Of a stretch of 64,000 bases of DNA, positions 1 to 11,768 are shown in pieces. The notes beneath the pieces are model-generated. The model made no database searches. It was not told the origin of the DNA and saw nothing but the letters and a program-made list of their open reading frames with translations. The translations under genes and the position numbers were made by a program. How positions within the stretch are numbered: position 1 is the first letter of the stretch; the number at the start of each line of letters is the position of its first letter. The DNA is from Agrocybe praecox (taxonomy: Eukaryota; Basidiomycota; Agaricomycetes; Agaricales; Agrocybaceae): NCBI GenBank assembly GCA_964017145.1, contig OZ024845.1, forward strand, positions 868,001-932,000. The letters are read 5' to 3'.

Positions 1-1526
1 CAAGGGGGTAAGCTCAGAGCACAAATACGTAGAGAAATTCAGTGATACTCACTATAACATTTTTTGAGGAAACTACCGAATAAAGGAACGATGATTTCCT
101 TGTACCGCTGTCGCTCAGCCATGCCAAAATTCATCTTGACGTCCCCAGACGTCGTTCCTGCATGAATACTTCAGAATTGTGGTGAGATTTTGATTATCCA
201 CAAAGTATGGAAGTGAAATGACATACCTGATGACGTTCAGAAGTCCACCTTGCGCAGGCTCGGGTCCACCTGCAATAAGAGTAACTTTCCATCCCGTATG
301 GTCTGCGATAATATCAAGAATGGGTTGGGCGAATCGAACGATCCCTTGAATCGCCCTAAAAATGAGAGTAAGCACTCTCCGAGAAGTAGCGAAAATGCGA
401 GACTTACCGCTGGCGCGTAGCTGGGTCCGTGGATGCTGGCTCTATCAATTTCTGTTTCCATTCTGCTAGTTGGGCTTCATGCTCCTGTTTGGCGAGTTGC
501 GACCAGTTCCTTTGCTCAGAATCGGAAAGCAGCTTGAACATATCCCGCACTATCCTATCCCGATGAGTGGCATGCTGCGCCTTTGGAATTCCTTTCCCAG
601 CAACAAACGATCGAAGGCGGTTTTCAATTTCATCCTTGTGTGTTCGACGCCAGATGTTGGTGCCCGTCTTAAGACGAGGGCGAGCAGACTCCTTACCAGT
701 GAGCTTCGATACGAGATCACGGTAGGGATTGCAATGGGAATTATCAGCGGGATCTAAGTCGTGGTCCTTCATATATCTATAAGCAAACCAACGTTTGATT
801 TGCTGGCGTGAGGACTTCAGTCAATAATCACATATATAAGGTGACTAAGCAAAAACATACCCCTTTTCGGAAAATTATCAACTTTCGACGCGCCTCGAAC
901 TTCTCCATCTCTTTCTGGTACTCCCCGTCTGATAATGCGAGCGGGTTTGGTTCCATCACCTCTGGGTCGGCGCTATCATCGTCAACTGAAGCGAGGAACT
1001 CCTCCGTTGGCTCCTCATCTAGCGACAACTCGATAGGATACCTCTTGAAGTATTGGCGCGTGATAGTAAACAAAGTCTCAAGACCCCTTTCTTCGTTAAC
1101 GCCCCGCGCATATTCATCCTTCATGCTCTCGAGAAATATTCTTCTCGAGCCTCGAAACGTCCCTGGATTAACCATGACTTCGCGAGAAAGTCAAAAAGAT
1201 CTGGGATAAACGTGAGTTAACGTCTCATACAAGGGATTGACCTGACGCTTACCCTGAAAAGACTCCTTCAATAAGCGTTCGTGGGACCGGGGAGGGGGGA
1301 ATTTTTTGAAGGAATTAGCGTGCATTGGGATGTTATAAAATAAACAGGAAAGCCGTGGATCTTTACCAAAACTCAGGTGCGTGTTATTTTGGCCAAAGGT
1401 CCACAGTTCCTCTTTGATAATTTCTAGTACTAGTCCAACTGACATGGTCCACGACGTCTTACGAACTCGGTTACCCGAACCTTTGATCTTCGACGCAGAT
1501 CTGACCGATGCGACGTAAGGGATCAA
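1..1526 (-). CDS. Multi-exon hypothetical protein of a KDZ-neighbourhood family (3' end cut by window edge)
   Basis: I do not know the function. Exons read from high to low coordinates: about 1526-1251, about 1181-861, 802-408, 355-227, 157-53, then past the left edge. Introns are 49-70 nt with clear GT-AG borders and phases that join. The middle exons read as one compositionally even protein with acidic stretches such as DEEPTEEFLASVDDDSAD, then a helical, charged segment, then TLIAGGPEP and a piece ending in GDVKMNFGMAERQRY. From memory, this order of blocks recurs in Agaricomycete hypothetical proteins found beside transposons. The gene is divergent from the next one, with about 120 bp between starts, so the two probably share a promoter region. 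The first exon is the least certain part. No stop or frameshift was seen in the exons followed. Confidence 0.6.
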
Positions 1527-1648
1527 GGTCCGACTTAAAAAGCTATGATTATATTCCTCTTTTCCCCAGCAATTTGCTAACCCAATTCTTCCAAGCCAAC
1601 TCTTTCCACTCTCGTAATAACAGTCTCATATTCTCGTAAACTATCACA

Positions 1649-3920
1649 ATGGTCAACCCTCCACGTCGTCCTCATGCTCCCTCCAACTCTGGCAAGAGCT
1701 CCAACCGTTCCAGTAAGTCCCAATATTTTCCGTTTCCTATACACTTACTGACATCGTACTTGATAGATGACTCCGACGACCACATGGATGTTGACCTTCC
1801 TGCCAATCCTGATGCTGGGAATATTTCCTCTATTTCCCCTCCCCAGCCCGCCAGTCTTCAGCGCCCCAATGCCAGAAGTGATCATTATTGGGTCTTTTGG
1901 ACTGGAACCACGGTTGGAATATTTTCAGACGAGTCGTACGTATGTTGAATTATATCTATATTCTATAACTAACTTACTGTACACTCGTAGAAGGTTCGCA
2001 AATCTCGACCTTCGCGGCATCACAGCGTTCGCGATGGAGCGCTTCAATACCTGGGAGGAGGCCACTGCCTTCTGGTTGGGGGTCTATATCCTCGCCGTTA
2101 TTAGGATCGTCTGTGCAGGCGATAGTGCATCCCCCTTGGCTCCTGCCCTATCCTCCCAAGCCATGTCTGGCTCTTCTACTCGCGGCAGTACTCGTCCCAC
2201 TGGCTTTAACCCCCCCTTCCCATCCGGATTCACCACCATGCCCCCTGGTTTTGCCATGCCCCCTGGCTCTACTTCGAATGCAGCTGGTGCTGCGTTGTCG
2301 GCTCCTCCATCCAATGCACCCAATGTGCCTACTGAAACCCCTGGGAAGAAGGGTAATCCAATATACGTACCCGCCAATTTCCCCACACCTTGTCGTCCAT
2401 TCCAATATGGTGGAGTTCCGTCCGCTGAACCTTCTTCCAAGAACGAAAACCGTACGGCTCGCACTCGCGCGAACGTCTGCAACCCCAATGCTTCACAGTC
2501 TCTCACACGCGCTCAGAGGAACACTCTGGATGAAAATTCCCAGCCTCGTACTCGTGCCAACGCCTGCGCAAAAGTGTCCACTGCTTCTGTGCAATCTCAT
2601 TCAAATGCTCGTGTAACCTCCAAACGACTCGCTCGTAGGTACGACTCGGACGACGACATGGATCCACTCAATTATCCACTCAACTACGACCCCACCCTCT
2701 TGAACTTTCTCGAATCAGTATCAGCCAACAACCGCCGTGCTAAGAAGCGCGTTTTAATCCGCACCTCAGCGACTTCGAAAGGCAATTCCTCTGCACCAGT
2801 TGTTGGTCCTTCAACGTGCAGGGACGTGTTCGACAGCGGAGCGCCTACTACCAGAAATGGTGCCTCCTTCGCTTCATCTTCTCGACACCAAGCCAGTAAC
2901 CCTAGTGTGGCTAACTCAGACGTCCATGGACCATCGCTTTCAGAATCCATGGACGGCAATTCAATTTCTGATGCCGCACCTTTTTCGGGTCCTCCAAGTC
3001 GCTTCGACAACTCAACATTGAGGCAGACATCCCCCACGGTAACTGCAGTATCCGGAGCTTCAGGTGCAGGGTTGAGTCCCGAAGAGAACAACAGCCCCTT
3101 CGTTAAGCCGCCATCTCCTGTTTCAAATGGATGCCATTCTATTCCCCAAAAAAATTGCTCTGCAGACGGCCCAACCAAAGAAGACGACACGGAACGGCGG
3201 GTGAGGAAAAACGATGCCATAACTGAGACCACCACCCTCCCTTCACGTAGCATAACTTCATCACCCGGTGTATCCGGACTCGCCACTCCCTTCGTCACAC
3301 CAGCAGCAAGGAGAGGCAAGAACCTTACGCGACCTACTCGCTCAACCGCATCCTTCCCAACCCCTTGGCTCTTCGAAAAAGCGACGTTCAACTCAACCCC
3401 AAGAACACCTCTTCCGCGAACCCCTCGTCTCCAACCTATCAATGCAGAACCCGACAGCGATGACGAACCCACCCTTATTTCATTACAAATTCCCACCTCC
3501 CAACCTCTCATATCCGTTGAGGACGAAGAGGATGACATGTATATCCCTGATAGCGACGTCGAGATTGGTAACATCACTGCCCACACTGCCGTACCTCCCT
3601 CTTCATCTAACGCAACGGTACAAAGTTCTTTGACTACTGCCGAAGACGATATGTATGCGCCTGACAGTCCCGTCAATGCAGCGACGAGAGTCCCAAACAC
3701 TGGCCCGTCTTCTTCATCCCATGCCTCAGCAAGCTGCACCGATGCCATCCCTCCCTCTTCCTCGTCAAACCTAGCTTCTAACGCACCCCATTCCGCAACC
3801 GCCGCCCTCGAACCCATCGAAAACGATATGTATGCGCCCGACGACAGCGAGGTTGAAACCGAATATGCGGTGACTGAATTCAGCTATGATGACCTCAATG
3901 AAGTGTTTGGAAATCAATAG
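1649..3920 (+). CDS. Hypothetical protein with RNase H1 N-terminal (hybrid-binding)-like domain and EDDMYxPD repeats
   Basis: Joined exons 1649-1712, 1767-1935 and 1991-3920 give an uninterrupted 720-residue protein; both introns are GT-AG and phases match. Residues from about 60 to 105 resemble the small RNase H1 N-terminal/viroplasmin-type domain that binds RNA:DNA hybrid: an aromatic start (HYWVFWTG), GIF, then AMERFNTWEEATAFW across the second intron. That match is by eye. The rest is a Ser/Pro/Thr-rich disordered tail. Near the C-terminus a short acidic motif occurs three times with small changes (EDDMYIPDSDVE, EDDMYAPDSPVN, ENDMYAPDDSEVE). No RNase H catalytic domain is visible, so any role would be nucleic-acid binding or scaffolding. 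It lies between two KDZ-associated gene types and may be part of the same element. Confidence 0.6.
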
Positions 3921-4199
3921 ACGACAGCTTGTCGTCATCGAGTTCATTGCGTAGCTTGATCGAGTACATTTCATCTATGTTTTATGTTCTTTTTCCTTTC
4001 ATGTCAGACGGTGGTTTTCATTTCTGCTACATCTATGTTCTATGCCCTATATGATGCTCTATCCCCCTTATGTCTTTATGCTGCCCTTTATTTCATCCTC
4101 TATGTTTTCGTATCCTTTACTGCTTCTGAGACACATATGTAACTAGGTAATTTAAATGAATATGATTTGGTGTCTCGGAAATTCACTGTGTGTGCGAAA

Positions 4200-4613
4200 T
4201 CAGTTATCAATTGAGGCCTTTGTCATCAGCTCCCAGTACTCTTTTTCGTCCTCAGCTATTTGAGCCTCCCTTTTCTTCTTCAGCCTATTTAATATGTTCG
4301 AAAATCTTAAAATTGCTGAACTGAAATAATTATGCTGACCTATGCTCCCAAGATTTGATGTTGAACTGTATCCTATTTGCTGCGCGATACTTTTCTTGAG
4401 ATTCTCGATGTGCGCTGAGTTGGAGCTCACGCTGTTCGTCGCTCAGGGGGAGTTGTCTTTTTTTTTGTGCCCGAACTCTCGCCTTCGCCCGTTCGCTCTC
4501 TATGTTCCTTGACGCTGATGTTAACTAAGCGGGGTCAAGAAAGAGAGAAAAAGCATATACTTGCGGTATCGATCTCTTTTTAATTCCTTTCTTTTTTCTG
4601 GGCTCATAGGCAT
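4200..4613 (-). CDS. Small basic, Arg/Lys/Glu-rich hypothetical protein
   Basis: Starting at 4613 (MPMSPEKRKELKRDRYRK) and ending at 4200 (YWELMTKASIDN), the minus strand codes a small, highly charged protein after removal of two short introns, roughly 4560-4505 and a second in the 4370-4285 area whose borders I did not fix. The middle exon is rich in R, K, E and Q (ARVRAQKKRQLPLSDEQREL), so the protein is probably one long helix or coiled coil with a basic, possibly nucleic-acid-binding surface. No known domain was recognised. Similar small charged proteins are common around KDZ elements in mushrooms, which I know only in general terms. Confidence 0.45.
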
Positions 4614-5380
4614 GATGAGGGATGAGATAAAGCAAGATAAAGTCGAGTGTGCAAGAGGATGGAAGAGAGGGTAGAACTTCCGCATAAGTTGTTTAAACTG
4701 ACCCAAACGGGTAATAAAATGATGTCATCATGATTTGCGTTGAACTTAGCCTGAAGTTCGTTTCGCAATACTATACGTTAAAGTTGAATGTAGTGGAAGT
4801 TAAAATATGGGAAGAAATGGGCCGTAGTACTTTATATTCTGTGGTGAAGTCCAAAATGTTAAATTACAATAGCTTCAATCAAAAAACATCGTTATGATGC
4901 TCGTTTGAGCGAAAGAAACCGTTATGTGCATTATTTTACTCAAGGTAGATTTGAGGTGTTTCTTGTTTACTTTTAGCCTGGTAAATTAAGTAATACCAGA
5001 GATACCTCTTCACAGTATAGCTACAGAGTAAAATTTACGAGTATATCCAGCATTAACAAACAGAATTCGAAGAGTATGATATTTCGCTGGCCCGAAATCA
5101 GCACGCACACTTGGATGGCAGGATGCATCACAGCGCGACTTTAATACTATTACTTTGCTTTTCGTCGTGTATTGTGTATTTTGGTTGCACTTTGGTTGTA
5201 CTTAATTTATCAATACATATTCACATAGATCACGCAATACGATAGCAAGCAACGAATACATGCGAAAAAAATATTACACTTGCCCAATTACGAAGGTACT
5301 AACTACTTTCTGGTATCCGTTTTTCACCCATCGAAACAAACCTCCCCAGGCGCTGTATTAATAAAACGGGTAGCAATGTC
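4614..5380. other. AT-rich spacer, nothing recognised
   Basis: No convincing coding exon, RNA gene or terminal repeat was seen here. Confidence 0.4.
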
Positions 5381-5479
5381 ATGTCGGAAGAATGGAGGTG
5401 TAGAGCCAAACCCTCTCCAGTTGATTGGTGTCCTCCTCCTTGTGTACCTCTCTTCCTAGACACATGTCCTGCTCCTATT

Positions 5480-6480
5480 TCCGCCTCTTCGTTTTCGCTG
5501 CTGAAAATGCCGGTTCAGATGGGGCTCCTGGAGACTGCTCGGTGTGGAAGTGAGGGTTGTAAATCATCGGCGCGCGGTTGAAGAGGGATGACGTCTGGGA
5601 CGACCAGCTCGAGTTCCTCCACATCCGAATTATTGCTGGTGGGTTGAGACGGGGCTCCTGGACGCTGCTCGGTGTGTGGAAGTGAGGGTTGTAAAGCATC
5701 AGCACGCAGTTGAAGAGGGATGACGTCTAGGACGAGCAGCTCGAGTTCCTCCACGTCGGAGTTATCGCTGTTGGGTTGAGACAGAGCTTCTGGACGCTGC
5801 TCGGTGTGTAGATGTGAGGATTGTAAAGCATCAGCGCGCAGTTGAAGAGGGATGACGTCTGGGACGAGCAGCCCGAGTTCCTCCACGTCGGAATTATTGC
5901 TGTTGGGTTGAGACGGGACTCCTTGACGCTGTTCGGTGTGTGGTGTGGAAGTGAGAGTTTTAAATCATCAGCGCGCAGTTGAAGAGGGATAACGTCTAGG
6001 GTGATTAGCTTGAGTTCCTCCACGTCGGAGTTATCGCTGTTGGGTTGAGACGGGGCTCCTGGACGCTGCTCAGTGTGTGGAAGTGAGGGTTGTAAATCAT
6101 CGGCGCACAGTTGAAGAGGGATGACGTCTGGGACGAGCAGCTCGAGTTCTTCCATGTCCGAATTATCGCTGTTGGGTTGAGACGGGGCTCCTGGACGAGG
6201 GTTGTAAATCATCAGTGCGCAGTTGAAGAGGGATAACGTCTGGGGTGACTAGCTCGAGTTCCTCTACGTCCGAGTTATCGCTGTTGGGTTGAAAGAATGC
6301 AGAGGACAGTGTTGACGAGCTGAAGAGCTCATCAGGGTCGTGATACGAGTGTTGCGAAGTCGGCATTGGGGTATTTTGACGTGGATGTGAGAGTTGGAGA
6401 GGGACGCTGTCTGGAGCGGCTAGATCTAGCTCCTCCACGTCCGATTTATCGTTGCTGATGGGTTGAGAAGTTGAAGAGGA
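5480..6480 (-). repeat. Tandem array (about 7 units, ~132 bp) coding a KDZ-linker-like peptide
   Basis: On the minus strand a unit of about 132 bp (44 codons) repeats about seven times. Spacings between equivalent points are about 134, 131, 138, 131 and 111 bp. Each unit contains the core SDVEELELLVPDVIPLQLR with slight variation. The core resembles a stretch of the neighbouring KDZ transposase, AEDIELYLPSSIPLQFR, encoded near 9625-9675 on the opposite strand. The reading frame shifts between units, so no single open frame spans the array and it is probably not a functional protein now. The highest-coordinate unit (about 6300-6480) is the most divergent. This looks like local amplification of a fragment of a KDZ transposase relative. 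Confidence 0.7.
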
Positions 6481-6852
6481 CAACGGCGAGAAGCTGAAGA
6501 GCAGGCCATCCGGGTCGCGATACGAGTGTTTTGAAGTCGAAATTGGGGTGAATTATTGATACAGTAGATGTGTCCGAGTCTTGAAATCGAAGCGATAGGA
6601 GAAAAGCCAGCGTATTCCCTGGTAAGAGTACGCCTGGTCTTGCATCCTAGGTGGACGAAGCAGGGTGGTGTTTAAGATGGAAGACCAAAAATGGATGATT
6701 CTAAAAATGCTTATGTAATTATGATATCCGACAATGTGACGACTTATCTGTGGAACTGCCAGAGCGGTTACTGGTACTTGTGATTATTCTCGCTGTTTGT
6801 TGGCACTGTGCCCAAACTTTTCTTCTTCTTCTTTGATTCTTGCTTTTCTTTG

Positions 6853-9800
6853 ATGAATTCCCGAAAGCGTCTCCGCGCTTCTTATCACGACACTGTACCC
6901 CTTGTTGATAAGTATGACTTGGTTCATTTCAGCGAGGGCCGTCTACGAAAAATCGGAAAAAGTATGCGAACAGCACCTCTGGAAAGAACCCCGCAACATG
7001 TCGGAGACCCGTGGAAGAGTGCACGCTTGTGGGAGCCTCTAGATAACGAAGACTACGCATTGGACCCTAACGGTGAATGGTACGATGAAGCAGTCGAACA
7101 CGGCGTAATGGAGCATGTAGTTGATGCGAAAAAGCGAGTTAGGAGTGTTATTTCGGTGAGTAACGTTGTTGGCACTCAGTCGCCATACCCTCTTCGACCA
7201 TCTTATTTATTCGAATGTTTTATTTATTTTTACAGAGAAGACCCCATGTAGTATGGATGAATCGCCACCGACAAACCTACCTCGAAGAAATCCTTCGATG
7301 GGCGGGGCGGGGCGACTTTTCCTCCTCAAAGCACTGTCCAGATTGTCTATCACGTCGCGTTCAGACACCAGGAGCTCCCGAGTATCGATGCGAAGAGTGC
7401 ATCGTGCCGGACTTGGTCTGCTCCTTGTGCTGTGTTAAACGGCATGCACAACACCCCTTTCACAAGATCAAGGTGTGTCGTTTTCTATATATTATGTCGA
7501 CGAGCTACACTCCTGACGGCTTGCGGATCTCATAGCGTTGGACCGGTTCGCGTTTTATTGATGTAACTCTGAAGACTTTAGGCCTCAGAGTGCAGCTCAA
7601 CCATTCAGGATCGTTTTGCGAAAATCCCATCCCATGCCACTCTAGGATGTTAGTCTTGCACATAAGCGGAGTCCACGAGCTGAACCTCTTCTACTGCGGG
7701 TGCTCACGATCCATTCCACACCACATTCAGCTTCTTCGGCACCAACTCTATCCGGCTTCTCAAATCAACCCCAAGTCTTGCGCAACCTTCCAGCTGCTTA
7801 ACCTCCTCCACAAATTTGCTTTGACAACGAAGGCCTCGACTTACGATTTCTATCGAGCTTTGGAGAAGTTGACCGACAATACGGGCCTCTCAGTGCCAAG
7901 GACGAGATACCGAGCACTGTTTTGCATGTCTCTGCAGTGGCGTCACCTCTGTATGTTGAAGTGGGCTGGCCGAACCCACGACCAAAGCGGGGTTGCAGGC
8001 ACTCAGCCAGATCAACTTGCTGTTCGGTGTCCATCGTGTGCACACTCAGGTATAAACCTTGACCCTCAATGGGATAAGGCGCCCGAGGACATGAAGTGAG
8101 TCATTAATTTTTCTCTCAAGTTGCGGCTATAGCTTATTGGTACTTAGGTTCCTCTACATGACTATAGTGTGCATGGACGCTAATTTCCGCCTGAAAAACC
8201 AACTCGTGTCCAATTACTCACAGGACCCAGGCCTCGGGATTGGCTGGTCTTACATGGTTCCTCGTGCACCTTACGAAGCATATGTTTTGAGTCGTGCGGA
8301 CGACAGCGATGTGCGTCTGCTTTTACAATCTCACTGTGCATCCCAGCTTACTAACGTCACTTCAAGATCAGTACCTGCGTTGGCTTCCAGGCTCTTGCCA
8401 AGTCAAATACCAAATTTTCTCGGGGCCTTCACTATACAGGTGTCAACATGACTGTGTGTGGACGCTCCGAGATGATCCTTCCTCTCGGCGTTGGTAATTT
8501 GCATAAGGGTGAAAGGTATGTTTTACACCTTGAGCTTAACTTCTTCCTGCTGAACTTGAGGCTCACGTTGGGCAGATACGCAAACATGGACTATATATTT
8601 GGCTCTACTCTACAGCTCGTCATGACATCGTTAGTACTCATCAGCTACGACGTGGCGTGCCAATGGTTTACCAACCTTTTCAAACGGATCAACGAACACT
8701 GGCCTGAAGCAATCAAACCTCGACCCGGAATGAGTATTTCCCCCGCCATCCCAAAGCTTCACGAACCGATGCACCAGACGGCAGGGCATCAAACTTACTC
8801 CCTCAACTTCATACAAGGAGTCGGCCTTACTGACGGCGAATGTCCCGAACGCGTATGGGGTGGACACAACCCCCTAGGAAATTCCACCAAGGGCCAAGCA
8901 CCAGGGTCTCGTCAAGACGTACTCGACGACCACTTTGGTTTTTGGAATTGGGAAAAATATATTGGGATGGGTAAGACATTGCGAAGGCGGTACGAAGCAG
9001 CAGTGGCAGAAAGGAATCTGCAAGTCGAAAGTCATCGTGGACTTTGCGTGGCAGTGGGCAAGGATTTGTATGCAAAATGGGAACTCGTATGTGTTGAATG
9101 GGAAAAGGACCCATTCCCGAAAACCAAACTTAATCCTTACCACACAGACGGCGATTGTGCGTTCTTTTTCCGTCTCCGTTATTCAGCATATTTAAATAGA
9201 ACTTCTAGGTATCTCCGAATCCCAAGTTCGCAAGCAATTCGCTGATGAAGAACTTGTGCGCTCGCAATCTAATACCACTCTTACCCACACAATGACGGCC
9301 TCTGCATTCGTCGCGCACGGTCTGGACCTTGAACACTCACAGTACGTATCTAACCAAATAATCTGCACCAGTTCTAACATCACATTACCTTGCTTCAGGC
9401 GCCGTCTTCGAAGGTTGGTCAAGGACCCGCTCTCAACATCAACACTTCGCAAGGAGGGGTCGATTGCCGAACAGAGGAGTAATTTACGCTCTCGGATTCG
9501 AACGTGGGAGTCTCTGCAGCCTGTTTACACGCCGGGCCTTCTCCAATATCTCGCATCTATTGCTAACTCGTCCTCAATACCGTCCGCATCTCTGCCTGGC
9601 ACCCAGCACCCCTCCGACAACGCCGAGGACATAGAGCTCTACCTTCCTTCCTCTATTCCCCTCCAATTTCGCGCCCAAGTATGCCAGCCTGGCCTTGCAG
9701 ACATCGAAGATAAGCTACGGAGTGCTCAATGCAATGACACACTCAACTCCGTTCGACGGGTGCTCAAGATCAAGCAACGAATGATTCTTTTCAAGAATAA

Positions 9801-10677
9801 GAATGTCAGGGGCCAGCATCAAGCAACCAGGTCTCGAGCACTGATCGATCGGGTCCACCTTCGGGCTCGTAGTGCAGCAGAGAAGTACCGTGATGCCAGA
9901 CGCGCAAAATTTGCCCTGAGTGGCCCTGGGGATTGGGAGCAAGCTTTTCAGGTCCTCGACGACGCCGACATTCGCGGCTATCAAGACCCTGAGTGTTTGC
10001 GTCCTAAACCTGGGCGCAAAGGGGTGCTTGAAGACGACCAATTGGTGCCGCCTCCCGCTCCGGAAGGCCCTGAGCTTGTCTTGTTCAACGAACCGCGTGA
10101 TCGCCGCGATGGCACCGGTGAAACTCACAGGACGTTATCGTGGATTTGGACGGCCCCAAATTCTATCAAGCCGGAGGACGAGCACGATGACATTTTGAAG
10201 TCCGAGTGGGCTAAGAGCTGAGCACGGAGTACGCGAGCGAAAGAGGAGGTTTTGCTCTTGAAAGAAGAGATGTACCGCGTGGTGGAGTATTTGAAGTGGA
10301 AGTCCACTTGGTGGGTTGAGCAGGTTGATCGTAGGGAGGATGGTTCCAAGGAGTTGAAGGAAGGTTTGAAGGCCTATGCTCTCAGTCAAGCTGACATGCA
10401 CGAGTGTCTTCGCGTCCGTTTCAAGAGCCTCTGGGACAAGCCCCTACCTATTCACAAAGCAACGTGCAGTAATACCGCCGTGGACGAAGCTCTGTTACCC
10501 CGAATTGCAGAGTCTCAGATTGCAAGTACCGGAGATGCACCTCTACCGCTGGCTACTCACGCAAATAACGAGGAAGACAATGATGATGACAACAACAACG
10601 ATGACGAGGTCGGAGGATGGAGCGAGGCCGATGAAGACAATGTATTCGGTGGTTCAGATTCAGAGGACCAACCGTAG
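6853..10677 (+). CDS. KDZ transposase with CxC2-type cysteine cluster, one in-frame TGA
   Basis: Exons 6853-7155, 7236-7472, 7536-8095, 8148-8310, 8367-8515, 8576-9156, 9209-9341 and 9399-10677 join in phase to 1134 codons plus stop. An N-terminal cysteine/histidine cluster (HCPDCLSRRV, YRCEECIVPDLVCSLCC, KRHAQHPFHKI) is the CxC2-like domain linked to Kyakuja-Dileera-Zisupton transposases. The RNase H-fold catalytic motifs are present in order: MDANFRLKNQ (first Asp), ISYDVACQW (second Asp) and LTDGECPERVWGGHNPLGN (Glu). A helical C-terminus and acidic tail follow. The codon at 10219-10221 is TGA, where family logic expects an Arg-like codon; the frame stays open on both sides for hundreds of codons. 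CGA to TGA is a single C-to-T change. Translation as read would lose about 150 C-terminal residues but keep the catalytic core. An alternative start lies at 6808. Confidence 0.85.
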
Positions 10678-11169
10678 GTTTTGCCACCCTCTTCCACTTC
10701 ATTTAAGACATCTTGCATCTAGTACTTAGCACACCATTTGTATTTTCATTTTTATAAATATTACGACGATCAACATTCCAATGTCAGGATTCTCGGGCAT
10801 ATGATGTCATGAATACTGTTGACATAAATAGATATTGTTAAGTCCGTGCTATTTTTAAGTCGCGAAAATCGACATCTGCTTGTGATTTTTTCCATCCATC
10901 CATTGCTACACCATTTCAGGTCCGCAAATGACAGAAATATAAACAGATATATATTTAGAATTCATATGGACCTATTTTAACACTGAAAAAGCGCCCACAC
11001 AAAATGTAGCACCTAAAAACAATTTAAACAGCCAAAAACAGAGTTGTTTGCATATGTTTACCTGGAGCTTTTGCCCCGCTCTTTAACAGCACTTCATGTA
11101 TCACTGCCTAAGTTGCAGACTGCCGTCCTGGATGTATCAGAGGTTTTAGGAAACTGCCTTGGTTGATGT
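10678..11169. other. AT-rich 3' flank of the KDZ gene, nothing recognised
   Basis: The stretch contains AT-rich DNA without an exon or an inverted repeat that I could pair with the other side of the KDZ gene. Confidence 0.4.
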
Positions 11170-11652
11170 ATGAACGTAACAGACATGGCTGAGTCTAGTA
11201 CCACTATACTTGATTATAATAAACCAGGGTCTTCCAGGATCCAGCTCTCGTGGATCTGGCATACTGTTTGTACACGAATTGCTCCGGATCTCGATAATCC
11301 CAATTTTGTCCCACCCGCTGACCCAACTGTAATGCTTGAATGTAAGTCATTAACTATCGTCTCATTATAATGCTCTTATTTTTCAGTCAAACGTGTTCAC
11401 TGGTTGAGAGGTCGCGCAATATATCAGAGATGGAGGGACGAAGAATTGCTCTTGGACAATGAAATGCAATGGACAGTTGCATTCTTTCTACATAAAAGGA
11501 ATCAATGGAGGGAGGTACAAATGTTACCGCATATTTCAGCGGGACCCGCTGCGTTTGCTTCTCGCCAGTGCGCTCAGTGGCGGGATCTTGCAGTTCGCGC
11601 GGACACATTATTTTTGAATCAAAATGATAATTATATTAGAGTCCCCATGTGA
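11170..11652 (+). CDS. Stand-alone C-terminal piece of a second KDZ-type transposase
   Basis: Exons 11170-11341 and 11387-11652 join to an intact 145-residue frame with its own ATG. The sequence AESSTTILDYNKPGSSRIQL followed by SWIW, then NEMQWTVAFF and a Trp-rich helical end, matches the usual C-terminal end of KDZ transposases as I remember it. It differs in sequence from the C-terminus of the large KDZ gene just upstream, so it derives from another subfamily. No catalytic motif is present. It is either a remnant of a deleted element or a retained C-terminal domain acting alone; its open frame and intact intron favour recent origin or retention. Confidence 0.6.
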
Positions 11653-11768
11653 CAATGTTGATATAAATATGTTCTTATGTAATAATATATTCTTGTTTGG
11701 CCTTCTAACAAAAATAGCTGAACTTATTGATCGCACATCAACTTTTTCTTCCCCCCCACATTGTCACT

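Noticed and set aside
2684..3817. 377-codon minus-strand frame
   Set aside because: It is the antisense shadow of the third exon of the RNase H1-N-like gene, whose plus-strand frame is supported by introns and repeats.
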